A stretch of DNA of 64,000 nucleotides from CAXXOK01 sp963663285 (GTDB taxonomy: Bacteria; Bacillota; Clostridia; Christensenellales; Aristaeellaceae): the NCBI GenBank assembly GCA_963663285.2, contig CAXXNI010000002.1, positions 1-64,000 on the forward strand. Direction: 5' to 3'. This document shows positions 42,012 through 51,072 of this stretch, one piece after another. Both the position numbers and the translations under genes were made by a program. The notes below the pieces were generated by a model. That model was not told the DNA's origin, did no database searches, and was given only the letters and a program-made list of their open reading frames with translations. Numbering within the stretch: position 1 is the stretch's first letter; each line of letters starts with the position of its first letter.

Positions 42012-42033
42012 CCTCGCTACGTGCGAGGTTTTT
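42012..42033 (+). terminator. Short terminator-like hairpin
   Basis: Arms CCTCGC (42012-42017) and GCGAGG (42023-42028), loop TACGT, then TTTTTG. No gene is recognised just upstream (41828-42011); it could also act on readthrough from the tRNAs. Confidence 0.6.
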
Positions 42034-42064
42034 GCATTCAAACCATACCAACCTAATCACATGA

Positions 42065-42214
42065 TCAGGTTATTTCATTTTCATCCAGCGTATCCTTAAT
42101 GCCAGCTACCTGTGCCAAGTCCAGCTCCTGCCACTTGGCCTTCAGCGCGGCCGCCACGGTTTTATCATGAATATGAAATCCCAGCTTATCCAGCAACGAT
42201 AAAGCCAGTTCCAT
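42065..42214 (-). CDS. Small hypothetical protein, possibly a phage-holin C-terminal remnant
   Basis: A 49-codon frame from ATG 42214 to TGA 42065, with AAGGTGGG about 8 nt ahead. The product is a single amphipathic, largely helical chain ('ALSLLDKLGFHIHDKTVAAALKAKWQELD') without a membrane segment. The pattern 'LDKLGxxIxDKTVxAALxAxxxEL' recalls the C-terminal tail of LL-H family phage holins, but the hydrophobic part is missing. It lies next to tRNA genes, where prophages often insert, so a decayed element is possible. No match was tested. Confidence 0.35.
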   Translation of the reverse strand: MELALSLLDKLGFHIHDKTVAAALKAKWQELDLAQVAGIKDTLDENEIT

Positions 42215-42372
42215 TTATATTACCCACCTTACACCCGCACCCGGCGTTGATAATACAAAGAAGAGAATCCATATCACCACCGGGGTCTTTGCCGCTTGCT
42301 TTGTTTTTGCCAACCCTAATCGAACCAAAGATGTTACGAAAAAGGAACTTGTAAACAATTCAAAATAGTATA

Positions 42373-42403
42373 TTGACTTTAAACTCAAGTTTAATGTTAA
42401 TGT
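42373..42403 (+). promoter_or_regulatory. MerR-type promoter with dyad in a 19-bp spacer
   Basis: TTGACT (42373-42378) and TAATGT (42398-42403) are 19 bp apart, too far for normal sigma-A use. The spacer carries a perfect 7-bp dyad TTAAACT-CA-AGTTTAA (42379-42394). An over-long spacer with a central dyad is the hallmark of promoters opened by MerR-family activators. The next gene starts 228 bp downstream. No merR gene is in the window. The rest of 42215-42630 holds no recognisable gene. Confidence 0.55.
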
Positions 42404-42630
42404 GTAATGGTAGTGAATTTAATCGTTACGAAGTTGGAATTTTATATAGTTAGCATTTCCGGCCTAATCCAAATAGTAAACTTACGCGCAGACCATTATA
42501 AAAACTTGTGCTGTTTTTCAAGAGAGAGAATAAGAAAGGGGGAAAAATCAACTGATCCATATCTGGCGCTTCCCAATACTGCTTAACAGATTGAGAAAAC
42601 AACGATTAATATATCGAAAGGATGTAACCG

Positions 42631-43650
42631 ATGAAAAATAAACTTCTGTCTGCATTGCTCTGCACCCTTCTTACGCTCGCGCTTCTTACGGCTGGCCTGG
42701 CCAGCGGCATGGAAAATATAACGACCGCAGGCGGTATCGAAATTCCAAAAACTGAACTTGCGTACCTGACGGAGGATGAGACTGCCCCAATCGTATATAT
42801 GACAACAGACATCAGTTCGGAAGGTTTGGTTGCTATATACCAGGCATTAGGCGTAACCCCGGCAGGCTCAGTCGCGATCAAGCTGCATACCGGCGAAGGA
42901 GAAGACAGTAATCATCTGCGGCCTGATTTTATCAAAGAGCTTGTAGATTTGTTAAACGGTACTATCGTGGAATGCAACACGGCATATGGCGGAAACCGTG
43001 CCAGTACCGCCATGCACCTTCAACTTGCGGAAGACCGCGGGTACACTGCAATTGCCCCTGTTGATATTATGGATGCAGATGGTTCGCTGGAAATCCCTGT
43101 AACCGGTGGCACCCATTTGGAAAGCAATCTGGTTGGCGCGCATTTGGCTAATTATGATTTTCTTGTTGTTCTCTCGCACTTCAAGGGACACATGATGGGC
43201 GGTTTCGGCGGCGCGATGAAGAATACATCCATTGGCATTGCCTCCTCCGAAGGGAAATCCCTCATCCACACCGGCGGCACAGCCCGCACGGGGATAGGCT
43301 TTAATACGCCAGTGGATATCTTTACGGAATCTATGGCCGAAGCCGTACAATCCGTGATTGCGTACATGGATAATGGCGACAGTATCATTTATATCAATGT
43401 CATGAATAATATCTCTGTTGATTGCGATTGTGTTGCAAACCCCGCAAAACCGGACATGCACGATGTTGCGATATTTGCTTCGCTGGACCCTGTTGCGCTA
43501 GATCAGGTTTGTGTTGATTTTGTCTACGCTGCCCCGGATGGCGGATCGGTTATCCAGAGAATTGAATCGCGTAATGGAACGCATATTCTGGAACATGCTG
43601 AAGCGATTGGCGTTGGTAGCCGCACCTACAGGCTGGTCAGTATCGATTAA
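42631..43650 (+). CDS. Secreted DUF362 domain protein
   Basis: A 339-residue protein. Residues 1-25 form a signal peptide ('KLLSALLCTLLTLALLTAGLASG'). The remainder reads as DUF362: 'VAIKLHTGEGEDSNHLRPDFIKELVDLLNGTIVECNTAYGG', 'LVVLSHFKGHMMGGFGGAMKN', 'DPVALDQVCVDFVY'. Most DUF362 proteins are cytoplasmic and some carry 4Fe-4S clusters; here I see no CxxCxxC cluster and the protein is exported. ATG 42631 follows AAAGGATG. It overlaps the next, permease, gene by one base (TAATG), so the two should act together. A MerR-type promoter lies upstream. Function unknown; metal or cofactor handling is a guess. Confidence 0.82.
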   Translation: MKNKLLSALLCTLLTLALLTAGLASGMENITTAGGIEIPKTELAYLTEDETAPIVYMTTDISSEGLVAIYQALGVTPAGSVAIKLHTGEGEDSNHLRPDFIKELVDLLNGTIVECNTAYGGNRASTAMHLQLAEDRGYTAIAPVDIMDADGSLEIPVTGGTHLESNLVGAHLANYDFLVVLSHFKGHMMGGFGGAMKNTSIGIASSEGKSLIHTGGTARTGIGFNTPVDIFTESMAEAVQSVIAYMDNGDSIIYINVMNNISVDCDCVANPAKPDMHDVAIFASLDPVALDQVCVDFVYAAPDGGSVIQRIESRNGTHILEHAEAIGVGSRTYRLVSID

Positions 43651-44558
43651 TGATAGACATACTCAAGCGGGAAGGTATTTACCTATGGTATTACTTCACT
43701 GTTCTATTTCAACAAATTTTCAGTTACTGGGCAATAGGCATTCTGCTTGGCTCTGCGCTATCAGTATTCGGGAAAAATAGGATTTACAAGCTTTTTACGT
43801 CATTACAGCGAAAAAAGCTCGGCATATTAGGGGTAGTACCAGCAAGCATGCTGGGGATCGCCTCCCCGCTATGCATGTATGGCACCATCCCTATTGCCGC
43901 GTCCTTTTCACAGAAAGGTATGCGGGATGATTGGCTCGCTGCGTTTATGGTGAGTTCTATCCTGCTGAATCCGCAATTGATCGTATACAGTGCCGTTCTG
44001 GGGCCGACGGTACTCGCCATCCGTATTGGAGCCAGCTTTTTGTGCGGCGTCACTGCGGGGCTGCTGATTCGGATGTTCTATGTCGAAAGAGGCAAGACGT
44101 TCTTTCGTTTTACGCATCTGCAAGAAAGCTGCAACCGGGATACACATGCCAACTTGCTTATTCGTTACCTGCTGAATGTGTGGCGGGATATGAAAGCTAC
44201 AGCGCCATATTTTCTGCTGGGGATTGTGCTCACTGCGGCATTTCAGCGCTATGTACCGGAAAGCTTCATGGTGAATGTATTTGGGCAGGACAGTGCATAC
44301 GGGGTTCTGATGGCTGCGGCACTTGGGGTACCGTTATACGCATGCGGCGGCGGAACGGTGCCGCTATTGTATGATTGGCTGCTTAGCGGGATGAGCCTTG
44401 GATCGGCAACCGCCTTTATGATTTCAGGCCCTGCAACGAAATTTACCAATTTGGGTGCGATGAAAATTGTACTGGGAGCAAAACGATTCACCTTATACAT
44501 CGTCTATTGCTTGCTGTTTGCGATGCTAACCGGGATGGTTATTAATCTTATTATATAA
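43650..44558 (+). CDS. Permease, COG0701/UPF0718 family
   Basis: A 302-residue membrane protein with about eight helices in two halves. Each half has the family's signature: 'GIASPLCMYGTIPIAASFSQKG...SSILLNPQL' near residues 69-112 and 'ALGVPLYACGGGTVPLLYDWLLSGMSLGSATAFMISGPATKFTNLG' near 225-271; the Cys in each loop and the following helix-break are typical. Members include ArsP, which exports organoarsenicals, and uncharacterised permeases. It is coupled (TAATG) to the secreted DUF362 gene. Substrate unknown. Confidence 0.85.
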   Translation: MIDILKREGIYLWYYFTVLFQQIFSYWAIGILLGSALSVFGKNRIYKLFTSLQRKKLGILGVVPASMLGIASPLCMYGTIPIAASFSQKGMRDDWLAAFMVSSILLNPQLIVYSAVLGPTVLAIRIGASFLCGVTAGLLIRMFYVERGKTFFRFTHLQESCNRDTHANLLIRYLLNVWRDMKATAPYFLLGIVLTAAFQRYVPESFMVNVFGQDSAYGVLMAAALGVPLYACGGGTVPLLYDWLLSGMSLGSATAFMISGPATKFTNLGAMKIVLGAKRFTLYIVYCLLFAMLTGMVINLII

Positions 44559-45494
44559 TTCGGGCTGCCAGCTCTATTCATTAATGAAAAATAGAATAGA
44601 ATGACGCGATAAATAAAACAACGGGGAAGCCGAAGAGCATAATAAATGTGCTCAGTTACATGTTGCAGAAGGTTGGAAAAAGAAAATAAAGCACTTAACA
44701 ATCTTACGAAAGAAACAACACGTCAACTGCATGTATAAGACGGTTCACACCTGCATATGGAACAGCGTTAAACCCCGAGGGTATTTACTCTGCAAATAGG
44801 TGCTTTTATGTCAAATGCGAGTTCTTTATCAAAACACTACCGTATATGGAGCTGCGGTGGTGTTTTTTATTCCGTGAGGTCTCAAGCGGGCTGAAACCGC
44901 GGAAAAACAAGGCTGCGTTGCTGCCCTGAAACTGCGCCAAATGGACACATGAAAAAGAATACTCTTAAAAATGAGAAGGTTAAAAAAGATTGCCGCACCT
45001 GTTGTTAAAGCATCCCTTAAAACTTTTACCAGCTTAAGCAATTAAGAATACCATGCTTCAATTCTGGTTTAAGCACGTAACGGCGGCACAGAATAAAACA
45101 GTTTGAACAGCAGTCAAACGGGGGTTGCCTGCATAGATAAAGACAACACAAAGGATAAATGATATAATAAGTTCAATTGAAATCCTTTCCATGTAATATA
45201 GATACTCTTTGTCGATCGTGGATGATCCTCAGGGCTGTGTTGACTGCCGGGATTTCAGTGCCAGGTCACATGCATCCTGCTTTCCACGATTATTAGGCAT
45301 GCTTGACCGTTTATAAAGTAAGGCTTTCGTGCCACGACCACAGACCTTTATGGTATGCATCTGGCGATATTTTGTAGAAAATGCGATCAGCGCTCGATGC
45401 GGAATACACCAATAAAGGCGATGAACGGTGTAAACGTACAGGGACAGCTTACCACTACGATTTAATGTTCATACTTGACAGTGAGGATATTTTC
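44559..45494. other. Intergenic stretch, no gene seen
   Basis: About 935 bp with many stops in all frames. Contents: a terminator-like hairpin at 44833-44864 (described separately), an inverted repeat GTTTGA/TCAAAC at 45101-45119, and a TATAAT at 45163-45168 that could serve the sensor-kinase gene but lacks a good -35. Nothing else is recognisable. Confidence 0.5.
44831..44870 (+). terminator. Terminator-like hairpin (copy 2 of a recurring hairpin)
   Basis: Arms AACACTACCG (44833-44842) and CGGTGGTGTT (44855-44864) with one G-T, loop TATATGGAGCTG, then TTTTA. Similar in stem and loop to the hairpins at 41790 and 54744. It lies 270 bp after the permease stop. Confidence 0.7.
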
Positions 45495-47267
45495 ATGCAA
45501 AGAAACAAGCATTACAATCATAATGTCGGCAAAAGTATTTCCGGAACGATCATACTATTTTTCGTCATTTTAACGTTGATTCCGATCTTCTTTTTGCTCA
45601 TATATTCCTATCGTTCCATTTCCAAAGAAATCCGTGATGATTTTAATGAAACGTATACTGTCGTTGTACAAGGAATCGACCGAAACCTGGATATTTATTT
45701 TACACAGTTGCGAAATGAGTCCTTGCAGCTGTTTGCCTCTTCTACGCTTCAGGATATTCTGCTGGAAGATCCGTCTTTGGAGAATCTTACGCTTGACTCT
45801 ATCCGTTTCCGTGAGGAAGCCGAGAATATTTATAAGTATCGGACAGACATCAGCTCCATAAAGATATATGGGGTAAACAGTAAGAATTATATTTCAACCA
45901 TCGTTGAGAATATCGCAAATGAAACGCCATCCGATGATGAGATTATTCAAGAGCTTCATAATGGCAATGGGCGCTTTCAAATTCTCGGAGTGAGAATTTC
46001 CTCCAATGCAATTGCGAATAATTTAAAGGCATTTGCAGTCGGAAGAGTACTAAAAAACCTGAAGGATGGCTCAATAATCGGGTATTTGATTGTTGATTTG
46101 AAATACAGAAATTTTACCGCCATAATAGGGCAAAGCCGGTCTTCGGAACACGGAACGATTTTGCTCACCCAATCGGATGGCACGGTCCTATATAACAGCG
46201 GTGACCATAATAATATTCTTATGCACTATACCCAGACGGATGCTTATCAGGACAGCCGGTCTTCTAAGGAGAGCGGCAATCTACTATCGATTGAAAGCTC
46301 CTATTTTGATTGGAATTATATGGTCATACCGGATGATACCCTGATCAACGACCGTATGTCTGCTATGTCAAAACTATACACAACCATTGGAATCATTGCT
46401 TCTATCGTTCTGATTATATTGGCTGTTGCCATCGCCCGCTTAATTTCCAAGCCCTTGGAACGTCTTGAAGAGGCGATGAGCAGTGCAAGAGACCGGCAGT
46501 ATAATGAAATTGTTCCGACGACAGACTCTTTCAGGGAAGTCAATCAGCTGTCTATGTATTATAATGCTATGCAGGTGGAAATCCAAAGCCATGTGGAAAA
46601 GGAACGAGAGCTGGTTCTGGCGCAGAAGGATGCTGAATTTAAAGCCCTTCAAACGCAAATTGAACCTCATTTTCTTTATAATTCTCTTGATTCCATCAAC
46701 TGCATGGCGCAAATCCATGGCGAACAGGATATTTCAAAAATGATTCTGAGCCTTGGAAAGATATTGCAGTACAATATGCAGTATGCGTCCAATATTGTTA
46801 CGCTCGAAGATGAACTCAGGCATGTGCGCAATTACTTTACATTGCAGGCAATCCATTATCAGGACAGGTTTCGTATCGAATATGAAATCCCGCAAAACTG
46901 CATGCATCAGTCTGTGGTTAAGTTTATGCTGCAGCCGCTGGTTGAAAATGCAATCCATCATGGAATCAACCAGAAAAAAGCAGGCGGTTTGATTATGATA
47001 AAGGCTATGATAAGTGATAACGTGCTTATTGTAAGCATACAGGATAATGGCAGCGGACTGAAGCCGGATGATTTGGATGAATTATCTAAAATGCTTTCCT
47101 CTTCAAGTGACGAGCTTTTACAGCAGCAAAAAAAGTCTAAGAAAATTGGTATTCTGAATGTCAATTTACGGCTTAAATTGCTCTTCGGCGATGCGGCTGG
47201 TATCAGCGTTGCGTCAATGGAAGGGCGTGGAACAACGTTTACAGTTCACATTCCGGAGAACCAATAG
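45495..47267 (+). CDS. Sensor histidine kinase, YesM/LytS type
   Basis: A 590-residue membrane sensor. TM1 about 16-36, a ~255-residue outer sensing domain, TM2 about 294-316, then HAMP, a short coiled linker, the His_kinase domain with H392 in 'IEPHFLYNSLDSI', and a HATPase_c domain ('LVENAIHHGINQK', 'DNGSGL', 'GRGTTFTVHIP'). This architecture belongs to YesM-like kinases that control carbohydrate genes. ATG 45495 has TGAGGA 8 nt ahead; a longer frame lacks a site and adds polar residues before TM1. The response regulator starts 23 bp downstream and a sugar ABC operon follows, the usual YesM-YesN arrangement. Confidence 0.93.
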   Translation: MQRNKHYNHNVGKSISGTIILFFVILTLIPIFFLLIYSYRSISKEIRDDFNETYTVVVQGIDRNLDIYFTQLRNESLQLFASSTLQDILLEDPSLENLTLDSIRFREEAENIYKYRTDISSIKIYGVNSKNYISTIVENIANETPSDDEIIQELHNGNGRFQILGVRISSNAIANNLKAFAVGRVLKNLKDGSIIGYLIVDLKYRNFTAIIGQSRSSEHGTILLTQSDGTVLYNSGDHNNILMHYTQTDAYQDSRSSKESGNLLSIESSYFDWNYMVIPDDTLINDRMSAMSKLYTTIGIIASIVLIILAVAIARLISKPLERLEEAMSSARDRQYNEIVPTTDSFREVNQLSMYYNAMQVEIQSHVEKERELVLAQKDAEFKALQTQIEPHFLYNSLDSINCMAQIHGEQDISKMILSLGKILQYNMQYASNIVTLEDELRHVRNYFTLQAIHYQDRFRIEYEIPQNCMHQSVVKFMLQPLVENAIHHGINQKKAGGLIMIKAMISDNVLIVSIQDNGSGLKPDDLDELSKMLSSSSDELLQQQKKSKKIGILNVNLRLKLLFGDAAGISVASMEGRGTTFTVHIPENQ

Positions 47268-47290
47268 AGATTTTTCAGAGGGGAATCCAA

Positions 47291-48634
47291 ATGTTGAAAA
47301 TACTTGTTGTGGAAGATAATCCATTGATCATGGAAGGTATCTGCAAAATGATCGATTGGGAAAGTTGTAACGGGGTTTTGATTGGGAAGGCGAAAGATGG
47401 GGATGAAGCGCTGCAGCTCATCACCGAGAAGACGCCGGATCTCGTGATTACAGACATCCGTATGCCGGGGAAAGACGGCATCTACCTGCTGCAGTACATT
47501 CAAAAAAACTATTCCGAAATGCAGACGATCGTTGTCAGCGCCTATAATGAGTTTAGCTATGCCAAGGAGGCCATTAAAGCAGGCAGCGTCAATTACCTGC
47601 TGAAACCGATTGATCCAGATGAATTGAACGCTGCCGTAATGAAGGCGTCTGAAGCTATAAATTCTTTGGGGTTCCATGAGAATACGGGGGCGGACGCCCC
47701 CGCTGTATTAGCTGTATTGAAAACCAAAGAAGCTTACGCTGTTGAGGATATGCAGAGAATTTACCAGCATATCCCCCGGCTTTTTATTGAAGAAATCCAC
47801 CCTTTGCTGTTCAGTTTTCTATTCAACAATCATGTGGATTCTGCGTCTTTACCGGCAATAAAAACCTTAATCGCAGGCGAAAAATTATGGGGATTTGCCT
47901 ATAAAAGACCGGACGATAGCATCATTAGCATGTATCAGCGCGCCTTACATGCAGCAGCCGACGATTTAACGTATTATCACCGGACAGCAGATTGTAAGTA
48001 TGACGATCTTGATGATAAAAAAATAAGCGTGCTTGCGTTGGCAGGCCAGATCGATAAAATCATTCAGGCACTGCACCGCCGTGCTGCGGATGCGCTTGCG
48101 GGGGACATCAGCTTTCAAGCTCTATCTGCTGTTATTACGCATATACTTTTGGTTGTGCAGTCAGATGAATATATGGACTATTCTGCATTGCGGAAGCTCG
48201 AGCATGAAATCAATACGCATATGACGGATTTGGTTTTTTTCTCGGTGGAAGAGGTTCTGGCAAAGGTGGCCTCCGCTCTGGCAGATTATTATCAAGAAAG
48301 CATGCGTGCCGACAGCGGACGGAATGCTCTTTGCGAACAGGTGGCAAGCTTCCTTAGAAATAAAATTGATCAGGACATTTCCCTTGAGGAAATCGCAGGG
48401 CTTTTTTACATCTCACCCTCTTATTTGAGCCGGACTTTCAGACAATTGAAAGGGCAGACGATTGGACAGTATACCCTGCAAATCCGCATGGAACAGGCCC
48501 GGTATCTGCTGGATAATTCAGACCTGAAAATTGCGGATATTGCAGCGAAAGTAGGCTATACCGATCCCAACTACTTTACCCGTGTTTATAAGAAATATAC
48601 CGGCACACTACCTAGCAGCAGAAACCGGAAATAA
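47291..48634 (+). CDS. Response regulator with AraC-type DNA-binding domain (YesN type)
   Basis: A 447-residue regulator. Residues 1-120 form the receiver: D55 in 'VITDIRMPGKDG' is the phospho-acceptor, with 'VSAYNEFSYAKEAI' and 'YLLKP' (Thr/Ser and Lys positions). A middle region of ~200 residues is unassigned, and the C-terminal ~100 residues are two AraC helix-turn-helices ('EIAGLFYISPSYLSRTFRQLKGQTIGQYTLQIRMEQARYLL', 'IADIAAKVGYTDPNYFTRVYKKYTG'). It should be phosphorylated by the upstream kinase and activate the sugar operon whose promoter has a poor -35 at 48671. AGAGGGG precedes the ATG. Confidence 0.95.
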   Translation: MLKILVVEDNPLIMEGICKMIDWESCNGVLIGKAKDGDEALQLITEKTPDLVITDIRMPGKDGIYLLQYIQKNYSEMQTIVVSAYNEFSYAKEAIKAGSVNYLLKPIDPDELNAAVMKASEAINSLGFHENTGADAPAVLAVLKTKEAYAVEDMQRIYQHIPRLFIEEIHPLLFSFLFNNHVDSASLPAIKTLIAGEKLWGFAYKRPDDSIISMYQRALHAAADDLTYYHRTADCKYDDLDDKKISVLALAGQIDKIIQALHRRAADALAGDISFQALSAVITHILLVVQSDEYMDYSALRKLEHEINTHMTDLVFFSVEEVLAKVASALADYYQESMRADSGRNALCEQVASFLRNKIDQDISLEEIAGLFYISPSYLSRTFRQLKGQTIGQYTLQIRMEQARYLLDNSDLKIADIAAKVGYTDPNYFTRVYKKYTGTLPSSRNRK

Positions 48635-48670
48635 GCAAAGAAATGCTAATTTCAAGACAAATTATTCGTC

Positions 48671-48699
48671 ACTTGCTTGCATATCTTTCATTGTATAAT
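48671..48699 (+). promoter_or_regulatory. Activator-dependent promoter of the mannoside ABC operon
   Basis: A perfect TATAAT (48694-48699) has only a weak -35 (ACTTGC at 48671-48676, 17-bp spacer). This fits a gene that needs an AraC-type activator such as the product encoded just upstream. No clear repeated half-site was found by eye. Confidence 0.5.
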
Positions 48700-48774
48700 C
48701 AAATTGAGTTATAAGAAGCGGCCGTTTCTTAATTCAATGATCGTAGTTCGTTCAGGAATCAGAAAGGGGAGCAA

Positions 48775-50034
48775 ATGATGAAAAAGGGATTCATTACTAA
48801 GCTGCTTGCGTGTGCATTAACAATCAGTATGCTGGCAGGCTGTGGCAGTGCGCTGGCAACGGCTTCCGATGAAGTGGATCAGACGCCGGTTACCATTACA
48901 TATTACACGTGGGTACAATCCGCAGATGGCATGTATCCTCAAAACATGATTGATGGATTTGAAGCGCAATACCCGTGGATTACCGTTGATTTTCAAATGG
49001 GTTCAAACACGGGCGGCGAATATTCCGAGACGCAGGCAATTAAGCTTCTGGCCGGTGACGGAATTGATGTAACCACGCTGAAGCCCAGCGACTATCAGCA
49101 GTATATTGACGCTGGATATCTGGAGGATATCACCGGAGAGGACTTCCTCTCGGCTTACAACGCGGCTGCGCTGGATGCGGTTACGTCCGATGGAAAAATC
49201 TACGCGATTCCTTATGCTGAAGATGTTGTTGGCGTAGTTTATAACAAGACAATGTTTGAGAAAAACGGCTGGGCAATTCCGACCAACAGGGAAGAATACC
49301 TCGCGCTGTGCGACGAGATAGCCGCTACCGGCGTTACGCCGACCGTTCAGGGTATCAAAGATACATGGACGACGGGGCAGGAAGGCATGATCTTCATGCA
49401 GGCTCTCTATGCCCGCAATCCCGATCTTTTCGTGAATATCAATAACGGGACCGCAAGCTACACGGACGATGCTGTTGTTGCAGCCTTACAGGAAATGCAG
49501 GATTTCTTCGCCAGTGATGCCGTATCCAAAGCGGCTGCCGGATTGACCTATGACCAGGCTGCATCTTACTTCGTAACCGAAAAAGCAGCGATGATGACCC
49601 ACGGCGAATGGATTATGGGACCCATCAACCTTGCAGAGCCGGAATTTGAAGTGGGTGTATTCTCGCTGCCTACTAACAAAGAAGGCGAAGCTCATTACGG
49701 CGCGGTTGAAGTGGGTCAGTATCAGGCGATCGTCGCTTCCAGCCAGCATAAAGAAGCGGCAAAGCTCTTCCTGGATTATATCTCCAGTGCAGAGGGCGCA
49801 CAGTATTTTGCAGATACGATGTCAAACATGACGCCGGTTGAGGGCATTTCTAATGCAGGGCTGGATATGTGGGCAGCGCTTTTGTCGGAGGATTCTCTTC
49901 CGTTCTACTATGACCAGATGTATTCCGGAGCGCAGTCGGAATTCTTAAAGCTGATGCAGCTTCTGTACAGCGGGGATACGACCGCAGAGGAAATGGCTGC
50001 AGCATTGCAGGCAGCGCAAGACAAGAAAGAATAG
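48775..50034 (+). CDS. Sugar ABC transporter substrate-binding lipoprotein
   Basis: A 419-residue extracellular solute-binding family 1 protein. The signal peptide ends with lipobox L-A-G-C, lipidated at C23. The mature part shows 'VTITYYTWVQSADGMYPQNMIDGFEAQYPWITVDFQ', 'IYAIPYAEDVVGVVYNKTMFEKNGW' and 'AAMMTHGEWIMGP'. It binds the sugar imported by the next two permeases; the GH130 enzyme in the operon suggests a beta-mannoside. AGGGGAG precedes two ATG codons (48775, 48778). A hairpin follows the gene. Confidence 0.93.
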   Translation: MMKKGFITKLLACALTISMLAGCGSALATASDEVDQTPVTITYYTWVQSADGMYPQNMIDGFEAQYPWITVDFQMGSNTGGEYSETQAIKLLAGDGIDVTTLKPSDYQQYIDAGYLEDITGEDFLSAYNAAALDAVTSDGKIYAIPYAEDVVGVVYNKTMFEKNGWAIPTNREEYLALCDEIAATGVTPTVQGIKDTWTTGQEGMIFMQALYARNPDLFVNINNGTASYTDDAVVAALQEMQDFFASDAVSKAAAGLTYDQAASYFVTEKAAMMTHGEWIMGPINLAEPEFEVGVFSLPTNKEGEAHYGAVEVGQYQAIVASSQHKEAAKLFLDYISSAEGAQYFADTMSNMTPVEGISNAGLDMWAALLSEDSLPFYYDQMYSGAQSEFLKLMQLLYSGDTTAEEMAAALQAAQDKKE

Positions 50035-50050
50035 TTCACTTCCACACAGC

Positions 50051-50092
50051 GTGGGTCGCGGGCATTTCGACCACGACCCACACTTATTTTTT
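50051..50092 (+). terminator. Terminator-like stem-loop between binding protein and permease
   Basis: Arms GTGGGTCG (50051-50058) and CGACCCAC (50074-50081), inner GG/CC pairs possible, then ACTTATTTTTT. It lies 16 bp after the binding-protein stop and 110 bp before the permease, so it probably limits transcription into the permeases. Confidence 0.8.
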
Positions 50093-50190
50093 GCAAAAAT
50101 GAGGCTAATGCCGTCTTTCATGAGCATTTTTACCGTTACTTATTATCCTGAAAAACCGAAATGCGGTTCTCATGGGTCAAGAGGTGTGTT

Positions 50191-51072
50191 ATGAAACAAA
50201 AAAAAATAGAACCTTATCTCTTCCTTCTTCCGGCTGTTTTACTTGTGCTGTTTATTTATCTGGTTCCTTTTATATTCAGTATCGTTATCTCCCTTACAAA
50301 CTGGAATGGCATTTCGCGGAGCTTTGATTTTGTAGGCTTCCGCAATTATTTTGAAATATTTCAAACGAAAGAATTGCAGGAAGTTTTACAGAACAACCTG
50401 ATCTATTTTATTGAAATTGTTATCGTGCAAAATGTACTTGGTATCTTTCTTGCAGTGCTTTTGCAGGATAAGTTTCGCGGCAGGAATTTTTTTCGTGCGG
50501 TGCTTTTCCTCCCTACCGTCATTTGTACTGTCGCAATCGGCTTTATCTGGAATTTGATGCTGGACCCTGTAAGCGGACTAGTCCCCGGGTTTCTATCTGC
50601 GATTGGCCTTGATAAATTGGCTTCGGTATTATGGCTGGCTGATTCGGACGTTGCCATTCATACGATTTCCATGGTCAATGTATGGCAATGGGTGGGGCAG
50701 AGTATGGTTATTTATCTGGCCGGAATCATGTCCATAGATCAATCCCTGTATGAGGCTGCTGCTATTGATGGCGTAAAGAAAAGCCAGAAATTTTGGAAGA
50801 TCACTTTACCGCTTATGGCGCCAGCCCTTACCATCAATGTTATTTTAACGACGATCGGAACTCTTAAAATTTACGACCTTCCCTTTATTATGACAGGCGG
50901 CGGCCCCGGACATTCAACGGAATCGCTTGCCATCAATGTTTATTCCAGCGCATTTGTTTATAGCCGCATGGGCTATGGTACTGCGATTTCCCTTGTACTG
51001 TTCCTGTTTGTTCTGGTCGTGTCATTGATACAGATGAAAATTATGCGTAAAAGGGAGGATGCAGTATTATGA
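50191..51072 (+). CDS. Sugar ABC transporter permease (MalF/UgpA type)
   Basis: A 293-residue permease with six helices. Start 'YLFLLPAVLLVLFIYLVPFIFSIVISLTNWNG' and EAA loop 'EAAAIDGVKKSQKFWKITLPLMAPA' (about 191-215) identify the MalF/UgpA group. ATG 50191 is preferred over 50161 because AGAGG precedes it and the protein then starts like its relatives. It overlaps the next permease by 4 bp. No ATPase gene is nearby. Confidence 0.93.
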   Translation: MKQKKIEPYLFLLPAVLLVLFIYLVPFIFSIVISLTNWNGISRSFDFVGFRNYFEIFQTKELQEVLQNNLIYFIEIVIVQNVLGIFLAVLLQDKFRGRNFFRAVLFLPTVICTVAIGFIWNLMLDPVSGLVPGFLSAIGLDKLASVLWLADSDVAIHTISMVNVWQWVGQSMVIYLAGIMSIDQSLYEAAAIDGVKKSQKFWKITLPLMAPALTINVILTTIGTLKIYDLPFIMTGGGPGHSTESLAINVYSSAFVYSRMGYGTAISLVLFLFVLVVSLIQMKIMRKREDAVL

